DNA from: an uncultured Oscillospiraceae bacterium
GTDB taxonomy: Bacteria; Bacillota; Clostridia; Oscillospirales; Oscillospiraceae
Assembly (NCBI GenBank): GCA_910585815.1
Contig: CAJUFJ010000030.1
Span: 1-42,035 of the forward strand
DNA: 42,035 nucleotides
Direction of reading: 5' to 3'
The stretch's first letter is position 1. Each line of letters begins with the position of its first letter. The translations under genes were made by a program, and so were the position numbers. Under the pieces are notes generated by a model, which had not been told where the DNA came from, did no database searches, and was given only the letters and a program-made list of their open reading frames with translations. Below are positions 22,964 to 30,120 of this stretch, one piece after another.

Positions 22964-24772
22964 CTACAGATGGAATCCTCCGGCCCGTACCGCCTGGGCC
23001 AGGTCGGGCGCTGCGGTCCGCTTCACCAGCACCCGGGCCAAAGCGTTCATGGCTGCGGCCACCGGGTCAATCCGCTGGGTGTCGTCCTTGTGCCGCTTGC
23101 TCAGTTTGATGTCTCCGTAATTATTTTGTATCTCGATGGCATTGGCCAGACACCACAGTACCAGAGGACTCTCCTCGATGACCACCCGCCCCTGGAGCAG
23201 CAGCTCCCGAAATGTCTTCACCGCCAGATTCTGCCCGGCGCAGGTCTGGGCCACCTCCACGCAGAAGTCCTCCCGGTTCCGGTCCTCGTTCATCCGGATG
23301 GCCAGGTCGGTTGCGTTGTGGCCGTCGTAGTCCACCTCGTCCACTTTCCAGCGGTGCTCCTGCTCCCCGGCGCAAATCCAGTTATACACATAGCTGTTGT
23401 CGGTGACGTCCCCCGGCGTCAGGGTGCAGTACCCGCCCCCGGCCCAGGCGATGTATGGCACCCGGTCGGTGCGTTCATGGCGCTGGGCCCCGTTCTCCGG
23501 CATAAAGCCGTGCATCTTCAGGGCAATCCGTCCGTCCGGCAGGTCAAACACCGCCGCCGCCCCGGACAGGTCGATCCGCTTGCCCAGGTCGAAGCCGCAG
23601 TGACAGCTCAGGCCATCGGTAAGGGCGGCGAACTCCGCCCGGGGAATCATGGCCTGCCTTGCTAGGGCCATGCACCGCTCGTCCAGGTAGCGGTTCTCGC
23701 TGCCCGCCTGCCACAGACACAGCCGCCGGGTGAGAAACTTCCGAATCTTGCCCGGGTCGTTGGAGGTATAGGCCGCATTGTGTTCATCCTGTATCTGCTT
23801 GAGCAGGATGGCGCTGTAGGCGCTGTCATACCGCAGGCAGGGGTTGGCCTTGCGCCATTTCTCCTCATCGTGGGGGTTGTCTTCCACGTCTAGCTCCCGA
23901 ATCATGACGAAGTAGCGCTCATCGGTGACCGTGAGGTCCTCCAGCACCCGTTTGGCGTAGGTCTCCTCTACGTAACAGGGCTTGCTCTGGGCGTCGTCGC
24001 CAGCGGTGGTGATGACGTCCAGCAGGGACTGCACCCGTTTGCCGAAGGAATTGGTACCCAGGTCGTAGATTTCCGAGTTGGGGTGGGCGTGGTACTCGTC
24101 CACGATAAAGTAGCTGGGGGCGCCCGAGTCCTTGTTTTTGGTGTCCTTAGACAGGGCCCGCATGTAGCCGCCCCGTTTCCGGTGGACGATGGGGTTGGAC
24201 CGGGGGACCAGCAGCCGCTTGGCTACGTTGGGGCTGGCCAGGGCGATCTTCTTTGCGTCCCCCAGCACCCGCATGGCCTGGCCCCGGTCCACCGCCGCGC
24301 ACTCCACCTCCGGCTCCATCTCGAACCGGGCCAGCTCGGGCTGATAGGGCGGGTAGATGGCGTCGCCGCACATGTGATACAGCCCCTGGGCCGATTTCTC
24401 GGTAGACTTATAGTTTCCCCGGGCCCGCTTGTTGTAGGTGTGGGTAAACCGCCGGGCCCCGGTGTCCTTATGGACCCAGCCGTAGGTACAGCCCAGGTCG
24501 AACACCTGCCAAGGCTCCAGAGTGATGGGCTTCCCCGCGTCCACCCCTCGAATCTGGACGCACTGGCCGAACCAGCGGATGATCCGGTCCGCCCGGGTGG
24601 TGTCGAACACATAGGGAAACTCATCCGTCCCCTGGCGCTTCAAGTCGTCCAGGTGCCGCTGGCAGGCCAGAATCTCATATTTACAGCACTGGTCCCGCAG
24701 CCGCCCCTGGGTCACCTGCTTGGCATAGACGCTGACAGGGTGGTGCAGACCGCTTTGCCATCTAGTCGCCAA
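22964..24772 (-). CDS. Terminase large subunit, about 602 aa
   Basis: ATPase-nuclease that packages DNA. Walker A-like KRARGNYKST at about 115-124, Walker B YFIVDE at about 221-226, and a C-terminal nuclease region with GFDLGKRIDLSG and VDYDGHNATD. Terminase_1 family. Start is uncertain: TTG at 24772 (in the TerS overlap) gives a natural N-terminus before HPVSVYAKQVTQG; the frame is open to 24907 but that part shadows TerS. Confidence 0.9.
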   Translation of the reverse strand: MATRWQSGLHHPVSVYAKQVTQGRLRDQCCKYEILACQRHLDDLKRQGTDEFPYVFDTTRADRIIRWFGQCVQIRGVDAGKPITLEPWQVFDLGCTYGWVHKDTGARRFTHTYNKRARGNYKSTEKSAQGLYHMCGDAIYPPYQPELARFEMEPEVECAAVDRGQAMRVLGDAKKIALASPNVAKRLLVPRSNPIVHRKRGGYMRALSKDTKNKDSGAPSYFIVDEYHAHPNSEIYDLGTNSFGKRVQSLLDVITTAGDDAQSKPCYVEETYAKRVLEDLTVTDERYFVMIRELDVEDNPHDEEKWRKANPCLRYDSAYSAILLKQIQDEHNAAYTSNDPGKIRKFLTRRLCLWQAGSENRYLDERCMALARQAMIPRAEFAALTDGLSCHCGFDLGKRIDLSGAAAVFDLPDGRIALKMHGFMPENGAQRHERTDRVPYIAWAGGGYCTLTPGDVTDNSYVYNWICAGEQEHRWKVDEVDYDGHNATDLAIRMNEDRNREDFCVEVAQTCAGQNLAVKTFRELLLQGRVVIEESPLVLWCLANAIEIQNNYGDIKLSKRHKDDTQRIDPVAAAMNALARVLVKRTAAPDLAQAVRAGGFHL

Positions 24773-25274
24773 ACAGATCACCGTCCGGGTCGGTCTGGGC
24801 CGCCTGCTCCGCCCGCTTCTGAGCCAGCCGGATACGGCCGGAGGGAGTGAGACCCAGCTTCTCTGCATACTGGAGGATGTTCCGCTCCAGCGACTGCATC
24901 TTGCCATTGACGGTGTCCAATTTGGACACCGCTTCGGACACCGCCTCCGGGTCGTCCTTAGCCTCCTTCAGCTGCTTGGACACCAGGGCCAGCAGCTTGC
25001 ACTGCTGCTCATACCGGGCCATCATCACGCAGTACACGCCCAGGGCGTCGCTGTCCAGGTCGTCCAGGATCACCAGCCCCCGCATCCGGTCCAGCACCTT
25101 CTTCCAGTACCGCCCGGCGGCGGCATTTTTGGTCATGATGGCCGGCCGCTCCAGCGTCACCTCCCGGCCCCGGTCGGGGATCACGCCTTTCTCGGCCTGT
25201 TCCCGGAGCACCCGCTCCTCCGCGGTCAGATTCTTAGTCATACTGTCCAACGCTTTCGGCGGCGTCGGCATCAT
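24762..25274 (-). CDS. Terminase small subunit, P27 family, 170 aa
   Basis: Binds packaging-start DNA and recruits the large subunit. ATG at 25274 follows GGGGAGG; upstream frame to 25511 has no ribosome site. P27-like features: the REQAEKGVIPDRGREVTLERP region, then AAAGRYWKKVLDRMRGLVILDDLD, ALGVYCVMMARYEQ and the C-terminal EKLGLTPSGRIRLAQKR signature. Confidence 0.85.
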   Translation of the reverse strand: MMPTPPKALDSMTKNLTAEERVLREQAEKGVIPDRGREVTLERPAIMTKNAAAGRYWKKVLDRMRGLVILDDLDSDALGVYCVMMARYEQQCKLLALVSKQLKEAKDDPEAVSEAVSKLDTVNGKMQSLERNILQYAEKLGLTPSGRIRLAQKRAEQAAQTDPDGDLFGD

Positions 25275-25477
25275 GTTCACCTCCCCAAATTCCCATCGGG
25301 GACTTTTTCTCGCAAACGAGGGGACATGCGGTCTTGCACACTTGCCCCCGAAACTTTCCTGGGGTGGGGGGCGGTCCCGTAGGGACCGAAGTTTGCTTTT
25401 ATAGAAGCTACAAAGGTATAGGGGCAGACACACGCCCACACAGGCGGGCAGGCGTAGCTTCTCGACGAAACAGTGCG
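25275..25477. other. Non-coding gap between HNH and terminase, possible cos region
   Basis: About 200 bp without a convincing gene, rich in short palindromes (GGTCCCGTAGGGACC near 25372). An HNH gene beside terminase genes is typical of cos-packaging phages, whose cos site lies close by. The cut site cannot be pinned down by eye. Confidence 0.35.
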
Positions 25478-25849
25478 TTATTTCCTGCTGTTTTTCTGCC
25501 GGTTTTGCCACTGTTCACGCATGGTTTTCCGGCTGTGGCAGGAGTGGCACAAGCTCTCCAGGTTACTCTCGTCGATGAACAGCGCCCAGTTGCCCTTGTG
25601 ATCCTGGACGTGGTCCACGTCGGTGGCCCGGACACGCAGACCCCGCCGGGCGCACTCCCGGCAAAAGGACTCCCGAAAGAGCTGAGCGGGCCGGAGGTCA
25701 TTCTTCCAGACCGGCAGGTTGTACCAGTTGTGCCAGGCCGCGCTCTCCCGGCGGGCCGCCGGCTTGGGCTTGTGGGCAGGACACCAGCCCTCCCGGGTCA
25801 GCGCGGCGCAGCCTGGGTGCCGGCAGGGCCTCAGTGATTTGCTCGCCAT
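25478..25849 (-). CDS. HNH endonuclease, 123 aa
   Basis: HNH motif with zinc ligands: CRECARRG, then DVDHVQDHKGNW and NLESLCHSCHSRKT. Phage HNH proteins next to terminase assist cos cleavage in packaging. A further CRHPGC/CPAH cluster lies at the N-terminus. GGAGG precedes the ATG at 25849. It is the first gene after the terminator at 25867, so it opens the late operon. Confidence 0.85.
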   Translation of the reverse strand: MASKSLRPCRHPGCAALTREGWCPAHKPKPAARRESAAWHNWYNLPVWKNDLRPAQLFRESFCRECARRGLRVRATDVDHVQDHKGNWALFIDESNLESLCHSCHSRKTMREQWQNRQKNSRK

Positions 25850-25866
25850 GGGCTATCACCTCCCGA

Positions 25867-25926
25867 TAAAACAAAAACGCCGGAGCCACGATCCAACCGA
25901 TTGGCTGGTCATGGGCTCCGGCGTTC
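25867..25926 (-). terminator. Strong terminator between early and late operons
   Basis: Minus strand: AACGCCGGAGCC pairs with GGCTCCGGCGTT, followed by TTTTGTTTT. The left arm covers the last codons of the KTR gene. No promoter is obvious between it and HNH, so late expression probably involves read-through or a non-standard promoter. Confidence 0.8.
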
Positions 25927-26118
25927 AACGCTCTGGCCTCTGTCAATATTCAGGACGATTTCACGCTTGCAGTCCCGGCAATACACCGGCAGGTCCCGCG
26001 CCTGTGTCTCGGGCTCGACCCGGAGCAGGCGGCGGTTGCGTTTGCAGACTGGGCAGGTGACCCATCCGTCTTTTACGATCAGTTTACCACACTGTGGCGC
26101 GGTTTGCAACCTTTCCAT
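25909..26118 (-). CDS. Cysteine-rich KTR-type protein, 69 aa
   Basis: Two zinc knuckles in WVTCPVCKRNRRLLRV and LPVYCRDCKREIVLNI match the Cys-rich KTR domain found in many mobile elements of Bacillota. Possible nucleic-acid binding. ATG at 26118 follows AAGGAG; the frame from 26160 is rejected. Last gene of the early operon. Confidence 0.75.
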   Translation of the reverse strand: MERLQTAPQCGKLIVKDGWVTCPVCKRNRRLLRVEPETQARDLPVYCRDCKREIVLNIDRGQSVERRSP

Positions 26119-26180
26119 GGAAGTTCTCCTTATAATTACAGAAAATATACTTACCCCCAAGACCGAAAAGAATAGAAAAG

Positions 26181-26945
26181 CTATTTTGTTTTTCGTCTTC
26201 TCCGCCTCGATTTGGGCCGGCGGCGGCCGGAGTCATAGGGCAGCAGGTATTTGATCCAGCACCACTCCCCGTATCCGTTGGTGATGGGCCCCTCTTTCGA
26301 GACCACCAGCGCCTCCGGCGGCGCGGTGAGGGTGAGCAGGTCGGGCACCTCCGCCGTCTCCGGCTCTGACCGGACCAATCCCAGGGACGGCGTCCAGGTC
26401 CGCTCTCCCACACGAGGGTGCCCCCACTCCCTGGGCTCCTTGGTCAGGTAGCTGGCCAGGTCTTCATAGGTATGCTCCCGGTCGAAGGTTAACCGCCGCA
26501 GCTCAATGTCCCCCCAGCCCCACAACCGGCGCAGCTCCTCCAGATCGTCCCCAGTGGAGTTGAGAACCAGATGGTGGTGGATGCGCCCGCCGGGGCAGCA
26601 TCCCTCCGTTACATAGATGTAGCGGAGGGGATGGCCCCTGGCCTTCCGGGCCCTGCGCAGCTTGGAGAGAAACGCTCGCAGCCGGCGCACCGCTTTGGCC
26701 CGGTCCTCCGGGAGATGTTTGTCCCGGTATGTAAGGGTCAGAAAGAGATCACCATTATCGAAGTTGTCTGCCAGAGCCCGCTCCAGCTTCTGGAAGGACG
26801 TCCGGGCGTTCAGCCGCTCCCGGGCGGCGGTGCTGGCCTTCTGCTTCTGGTCCCTGGCCTTGGGGGAGTCGCCGGCGGCGGGGGCGGTGTAAACCACCGC
26901 CTGCACCAGCCGCCCGCAGCGCACCTGCTTCAATATCTTAGGCAT
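26181..26945 (-). CDS. Rolling-circle Rep-like HUH protein, 254 aa
   Basis: Motif 1 DLFLTLTYRD (about 66-75), HUH-type motif 2 GRIHHHLVLN (120-129) and a tyrosine motif YEDLASYLTKE (160-170) match HUH replication initiators of plasmids and small ssDNA phages. Such enzymes nick DNA through the Tyr. In a dsDNA siphovirus with its own DnaB it is unexpected; it may nick at an origin, help transfer, or be repurposed. C-terminus is strongly basic (RRRPKSRRRRRKTK). Start overlaps the upstream stop. Confidence 0.7.
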   Translation of the reverse strand: MPKILKQVRCGRLVQAVVYTAPAAGDSPKARDQKQKASTAARERLNARTSFQKLERALADNFDNGDLFLTLTYRDKHLPEDRAKAVRRLRAFLSKLRRARKARGHPLRYIYVTEGCCPGGRIHHHLVLNSTGDDLEELRRLWGWGDIELRRLTFDREHTYEDLASYLTKEPREWGHPRVGERTWTPSLGLVRSEPETAEVPDLLTLTAPPEALVVSKEGPITNGYGEWCWIKYLLPYDSGRRRPKSRRRRRKTK

Positions 26946-27414
26946 GAGCCGCCCCCAGCTTGTCCAACGCTTTATCCGCTAAACGCCAATCATTGATGGG
27001 GAGTACCTCCGTCCCGGCGTGCATAATGCGCAACTGGTCGTCACTGAGCTTTCCTCCGCTGGCCGCGACCACAGCCGCCCAGCAACCTAGGCCGTTCTTT
27101 TTCCGATAGGCTTTCAGCCTCTCCATGATTTCCCGTTTTTCATTTGCTTTCGGCCCCCTGAGCCCAATTTTCTTCTGTCTCAACTCCCCTTTATCTTCTG
27201 ACTGTTTCCCTGTCTGCGGATTTTGCTCCGCTTCAGGTTGCTCCAGGCCGCCCGACAGCGGCAGCTCCATCACTGCAGTTAAGGTATTTATCGCGTCTAA
27301 CAGCGAAATTCCCTCCGCTATGTAACTCAGCAGCAATAATTTTGCTCTGGTTGTGCAGTCTGGAATTAACTGCCCACAGCAGGGACAGGGCTCGCCAGGT
27401 TTCAGTATTCTCAT
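26938..27414 (-). CDS. Protein with Cys-rich N-terminus and RNA-polymerase-like HTH tail, unknown, 158 aa
   Basis: ATG at 27414 overlaps the previous gene as ATGA and follows GGAGG. The N-terminus has GEPCPCCGQLIPDC, a probable zinc knuckle. A polar linker (about 55-90) precedes a basic C-terminal domain (NEKREIMERLKAYRKKNGLG, GKLSDDQLRIMHAG). No known family is recognised; position suggests a replication accessory role. Confidence 0.55.
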   Translation of the reverse strand: MRILKPGEPCPCCGQLIPDCTTRAKLLLLSYIAEGISLLDAINTLTAVMELPLSGGLEQPEAEQNPQTGKQSEDKGELRQKKIGLRGPKANEKREIMERLKAYRKKNGLGCWAAVVAASGGKLSDDQLRIMHAGTEVLPINDWRLADKALDKLGAAHA

Positions 27415-27566
27415 GTCGTTCCTCCAATCTTTAGTTGCTCTGGACAAGTCTCTGTTACCGACACCACTCGGACATCGCCGATATGTTCCAAGGCCATGGC
27501 CACCTGTTCCTTCACACCGATGGCCTGGCCGGCGGGACGGTCTACTTGGAGAAAAACATTAAGCAT
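27411..27566 (-). CDS. Small early-operon protein, 51 aa
   Basis: ATG at 27566 follows AGGAGG. Reads MLNVFLQVDRPAGQAIGVKE, then a helix and beta strand (ALEHIGDVRVVSVTETC). ATGA overlap with the next gene. No family recognised. Its leader carries the terminator and repeat that close cassette C, so before cassette C was inserted it probably followed dnaB directly. Confidence 0.65.
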   Translation of the reverse strand: MLNVFLQVDRPAGQAIGVKEQVAMALEHIGDVRVVSVTETCPEQLKIGGTT

Positions 27567-27585
27567 CAAACCGCCTCCTATTATT

Positions 27586-27622
27586 AAAAACTCCTGCCAA
27601 TCCGAATACAGACTGACAGGAG
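27586..27622 (-). terminator. Terminator and right-end repeat of cassette C
   Basis: Minus strand: CTCCTGTCAGTC, loop TGTATTCG, GATTGGCAGGAG, then TTTTTAAT. Built like the terminator before tape measure. The inner CCGAATACAGACT (27602-27614) is inverted at 30052. Confidence 0.75.
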
Positions 27623-27630
27623 CGTTCTAT

Positions 27631-28479
27631 TTACCAGCCCCGGTTCTCCGGGGCCAAATTGTAGTCAATGGCCCCCTCCAGGTAATCCCGGAAATCCTCG
27701 TCGTAGAAAATGGCTTTCAGCGTGGAGCAGTCGTCCAGGTTGTACTCCTCCATGATCTTGAGGCGTTCATCCTCCAGCACCACCTCGAACTCCTTCTCAA
27801 GGAAGCGGTACAGCTGGGAAAGGATAGCGTTGTTGCTCATGCTGAACTTGCTGGACATCAGGTTCAGTTTGTCCGAGGCCGTGCGCATCCACCGCTTCAT
27901 GTAGTCCCGGCCCGGGGGCTGGGCGGCCGGTTCGGCGTCCTTCGGCGGAGGAGACGGGAGTGCGGATACTGGAAAGGCGAAGGGGGCTGTTACCGCATCC
28001 TCCAGCGCCGTCACCCGGTCCTTGATTTCCCGGAGCTCACCAGCGACGGCCTCCCGGACGGCTGCGGCCAGGTGTGCCGTTGCCGCTGTGTTGAGATAAG
28101 CGCCCTGCTTTCGGATGGCGGGCAGCACCTCCGAGGTCACCCAGCGTTTGAACTCTTTCGCCTTGGGCAGCTTGCTGGAGAAAATCAGGCTGTACACACC
28201 GCTCTCGTTAATGATGGTCAACCCACGATTTGGAATCTCCCCATTTACAAAATCGAATGGAAATGCTGTCTTGGGAAGATGATTTTCAATGGTCGCGATT
28301 TCCGATCTTTGAATAATCCGCTTGTCCGCATTGTCAACATGTGTAGACAGTGCATCTTTTGTGTTCTTATACCCAAGCGCCTGTGCTACATCCCGACCCA
28401 CCAGCCACGGCTCGCCGTTGATTACGATGGTACGTACTTTCCCAAATTCAGGATTATTGAAAATCTGTAATTCGTTCAT
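27631..28479 (-). CDS. BRO-N antirepressor of cassette C, 282 aa
   Basis: N-terminal BRO-N domain of a different lineage from B and D: FGKVRTIVINGEPWLVGRDV, AQALGYKNTKDALSTHVD, ESGVYSLIFSSKLPKAKEFK, WVTSEVLPAIRKQGAY. From residue about 133 (HLAAAVREAVAGELREIKD) to the end it is near-identical to the cassette B and D proteins, including the DNA sequence. It is thus a domain fusion by recombination. Start follows AAAGGAG at 28479. Confidence 0.85.
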   Translation of the reverse strand: MNELQIFNNPEFGKVRTIVINGEPWLVGRDVAQALGYKNTKDALSTHVDNADKRIIQRSEIATIENHLPKTAFPFDFVNGEIPNRGLTIINESGVYSLIFSSKLPKAKEFKRWVTSEVLPAIRKQGAYLNTAATAHLAAAVREAVAGELREIKDRVTALEDAVTAPFAFPVSALPSPPPKDAEPAAQPPGRDYMKRWMRTASDKLNLMSSKFSMSNNAILSQLYRFLEKEFEVVLEDERLKIMEEYNLDDCSTLKAIFYDEDFRDYLEGAIDYNLAPENRGW

Positions 28480-28498
28480 ATGTATTTCTCCTTTAAAT

Positions 28499-28882
28499 TC
28501 ATGCTACTGTCTCCTGTCTCATCTTCTGGCAGCGAATACTCCACCGGATCAGCTTCAGCATAGCTTCATGGTACAGCTTCGAGTCCAGGACGGGCCGGAG
28601 CTCTTTTTGCCAAAATCGAATCCGTTCTACCCACTCCCCATCCTTGGGGGCAAATGTGAGGGCACGCTGGGTTTCTTCATCGAAGCTGTCAAATACATCC
28701 CGAACGGGACTCCATTTCTTTTGATAGAATAGACATCCCTCCGGAGTAGCGCCCCAATACCCCAAATTGACTATTGGAATATCGCGTATCTTCTTGACCT
28801 GAAGGCTATCGTTCTTTGCCGCTCGATGAATCGCACAAAACAGGTCCACGGTACTTTTTATCTCTCTAACAATATTCCACAT
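28499..28882 (-). CDS. Hypothetical cassette C protein, 127 aa
   Basis: ATG at 28882 follows CAGGAGGTTTTAGAAA, a leader shared with cassette D. Mixed alpha/beta with several Trp residues (YWGATPEGCLFYQKKWSP). The C-terminus is basic and helical (MLKLIRWSIRCQKMRQ). It takes the place of the 84-aa protein in B and D, upstream of the antirepressor. No known function. Confidence 0.65.
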   Translation of the reverse strand: MWNIVREIKSTVDLFCAIHRAAKNDSLQVKKIRDIPIVNLGYWGATPEGCLFYQKKWSPVRDVFDSFDEETQRALTFAPKDGEWVERIRFWQKELRPVLDSKLYHEAMLKLIRWSIRCQKMRQETVA

Positions 28883-28933
28883 TTTCTAAAACCTCCTGTT
28901 GATTTTCACCGGGAAGTGTGGCATAATCAGATT

Positions 28934-29006
28934 TACCAAACCTCCGGGTGTTGGTGTAATAGGGTGTTGGTGTTGCTTGTCACGGCGGCCAACACTCTAT
29001 TTTTTG
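28934..29006 (+). ncRNA. Convergent small RNA, cassette C, second unit
   Basis: Promoter TTGATT (28899), 17 bp, CATAAT (28922). Transcript about 73 nt with terminator TAGGGTGTTGG/CCAACACTCTA then TTTTTT. The right arm holds the stop codon of the RHH gene at 28997 on the other strand. The -35 box lies beside the Shine-Dalgarno of the 127-aa gene. Confidence 0.65.
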
Positions 29007-29188
29007 TCTAAATCCGCTTCTAGTAGGTCAATACCAGCCATAATTGCATCAGTTCGACTAGAATTCATTTTGCTTGCACATTCTTGAATCTTTTGTGCCT
29101 CTTGGTCTGAAATCCTAATCGTGATTTTCTGGGCTCTGGTTTGATCGCCTTTTGGCGGACGACCTGTCCTTGGGGACATCTCACTCAC
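28997..29188 (-). CDS. Ribbon-helix-helix regulator, cassette C, 63 aa
   Basis: Begins MSEMSPRTGRPPKGD, then the RHH core KITIRISDQEAQKIQECASK and SRTDAIMAGIDLLEA. GAGAGGTGAGTGAG precedes the ATG. Its promoter is embedded in a palindrome (29193-29234), so it very likely represses itself and the genes behind it, including the antirepressor. A relative in cassette D (40339) also begins MSPRTGRP. Confidence 0.85.
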   Translation of the reverse strand: MSEMSPRTGRPPKGDQTRAQKITIRISDQEAQKIQECASKMNSSRTDAIMAGIDLLEADLDKK

Positions 29189-29192
29189 CTCT

Positions 29193-29238
29193 CTTTTGGT
29201 CGTGCATATATAATGACTTATGTACGACCAAAAGTCAA
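29193..29238 (-). promoter_or_regulatory. Promoter and palindromic operator of the cassette C RHH gene
   Basis: TTGACT (29233-29238), 17 bp, CATTAT (29210-29215) on the minus strand. Operator CTTTTGGTCGT at 29193-29203 is a perfect 11-bp inverted match to ACGACCAAAAG at 29224-29234. Confidence 0.8.
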
Positions 29239-29313
29239 GGGGTTTTTAAAGAAAATTTTTCGCTTTCAAAACCTCCTGTTGATTTTCTGCTCCCTCCGTG
29301 GTACAATATTCCC

Positions 29314-29365
29314 GGAGGCTGGCTTTTTGGTGGGGCCGGGTTTCCCCGGCCCCCGGCTGTTTACT
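29314..29365 (+). ncRNA. Convergent small RNA, cassette C, first unit
   Basis: Promoter TTGATT (29279), 17 bp, TACAAT (29302). Hairpin GGGGCCGGG/CCCGGCCCC at 29332-29353 with a weak T-tract (GTTTACTCTT) over the stop codon of the small minus gene at 29361. If termination fails, the next terminator is at 29464-29496. Confidence 0.5.
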
Positions 29366-29444
29366 CTTGGGCTTCGTATGCTTCGTCTACCGTCGCATAC
29401 TCCACACCGTCGAGCTCGTAGCCGTATTCGGTGTAGCCATCCAA
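29361..29444 (-). CDS. Small acidic protein, 27 aa, TTG start
   Basis: TTG at 29444 follows GGGAGGG at 8 bases. Acidic and Tyr-rich (DGYTEYGYELDGVEYATVDE). A longer form from an ATG near 29519 would cross the hairpin at 29464-29496. First gene of the cassette C minus operon, paralleling the 40-aa gene of cassette B. Function unknown. Confidence 0.4.
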   Translation of the reverse strand: MDGYTEYGYELDGVEYATVDEAYEAQE

Positions 29445-29463
29445 TTTCCATCCCTCCCTTCTT

Positions 29464-29496
29464 TCTCCCGGTGTTGGTAGCGCCGGGAGATTTTTT
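29464..29496 (+). terminator. Plus-oriented terminator in cassette C
   Basis: TCTCCCGG/CCGGGAGA followed by TTTTTT. It would end any read-through from the small RNA promoter at 29279 before the divergent Arc-like promoter. Confidence 0.7.
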
Positions 29497-29526
29497 GTCG
29501 TTCGGGTTTCCCCTCCTGACATGATT

Positions 29527-29632
29527 ATAATAACATAGATACGCCCATATATCAATCGGGGGATTCGCCAAAGATACACCCATATATTTGTTCACTTTGT
29601 ATATTGCCCCATATATATTTATGAGGTATACT
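29527..29632. promoter_or_regulatory. Divergent promoters with three operator repeats, cassette C
   Basis: Minus: TTGATA (29550-29555), 17 bp, TATTAT (29527). Plus: TTGCCC (29604), 17 bp, TATACT (29627). Three related repeats lie here: ATACGCCCATATAT (29539), ATACACCCATATAT (29574), ATATTGCCCCATATAT (29601). They are likely sites of the Arc-like protein. Confidence 0.7.
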
Positions 29633-29655
29633 AAATCAGGAAAGGAGGAACCTCA

Positions 29656-29880
29656 TTGGAAGAAAAGGGAAGTAGTTATCGCGGATTTACAGAGGCACAG
29701 GCAAGAGCACACAAAAAGTATATAGCCCGCTTTGTTGAAGTAAAGGTGAGGATGGAACCGGAACGGCGTGAAAAAATCCAGGCTCATGCAGCGGCTCGGA
29801 GGGAGAGCGTCAATGGCTTTATCAACCGGGCAATTGACCAGACTATGGCACAAGATAACAAAGGAGATGAAGCAGAATGA
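29656..29880 (+). CDS. Arc-like ribbon-helix-helix repressor, cassette C, 74 aa
   Basis: TTG start at 29656 after AAAGGAGG. The RHH core is VEVKVRMEPERREKIQAHAA and SVNGFINRAIDQTM, close to the cassette B protein, with a longer, basic N-terminal arm. It is expected to bind the three repeats in its divergent promoter region and to control both arms of the cassette. ATGA overlap with its small partner. Confidence 0.8.
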   Translation: MEEKGSSYRGFTEAQARAHKKYIARFVEVKVRMEPERREKIQAHAAARRESVNGFINRAIDQTMAQDNKGDEAE

Positions 29881-30008
29881 CAGACAAACAGCTGGAAGTC
29901 ATCATGAATCTGGTCGCGGACAAATTTGACGGCTGTAAGGACATGGAAGAAGTAAAAAAGGCCATCAAAGAAGTCCGGGAAATGGCGAGAAAAGAAAAGT
30001 CGGAATAA
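29877..30008 (+). CDS. Small partner of Arc-like protein, cassette C, 43 aa
   Basis: ATG at 29877 overlaps the repressor stop (ATGA). All-helical, charged: EVIMNLVADKFDGCKDMEEV, KKAIKEVREMARKEKSE. Homologue in place of the AUA-start gene of cassette B. Probably a co-regulator; no family recognised. Confidence 0.65.
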   Translation: MTDKQLEVIMNLVADKFDGCKDMEEVKKAIKEVREMARKEKSE

Positions 30009-30016
30009 TTTCCAGA

Positions 30017-30047
30017 GGGCCGGGGAGAAATCCCCGGTTCTCTTTTT
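30017..30047 (+). terminator. Terminator of cassette C plus-strand pair
   Basis: CCGGGGA, GAAA, TCCCCGG, then TTCTCTTTTT. Same core as at 15886 and 16859. Confidence 0.8.
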
Positions 30048-30049
30048 CC

Positions 30050-30080
30050 GTCAGTCTGTATTCGGTTTTCAAGGTACAAG
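30050..30080 (-). repeat. Left-end repeat of cassette C with boxA-like element
   Basis: Plus strand AGTCTGTATTCGG (30053-30065) is inverted relative to 27602-27614. On the minus strand it is preceded by GTACCTTGAAAACCGAAT, resembling rRNA boxA (CTTTGAAAACT). Equivalent to CCTTGACAACTCAATA at the ends of A and B. Confidence 0.6.
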
Positions 30081-30120
30081 GTCACTGAATCTACTACTCG
30101 GTTGACCTATCAGGGCTACT

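Noticed and set aside
24773..24907. Upstream extension of the TerL frame
   Set aside because: Arg/Ser-rich reading of the TerS gene in another frame; the natural TerL N-terminus starts near 24772.
28899..28927. The conserved CCTCCTGTTGATT block as only the RBS of the minus gene
   Set aside because: It does contain that RBS complement, but a -10 box at exactly 17 bp and a terminator follow in all the TTGATT copies, including one (29279) where no minus gene starts nearby.
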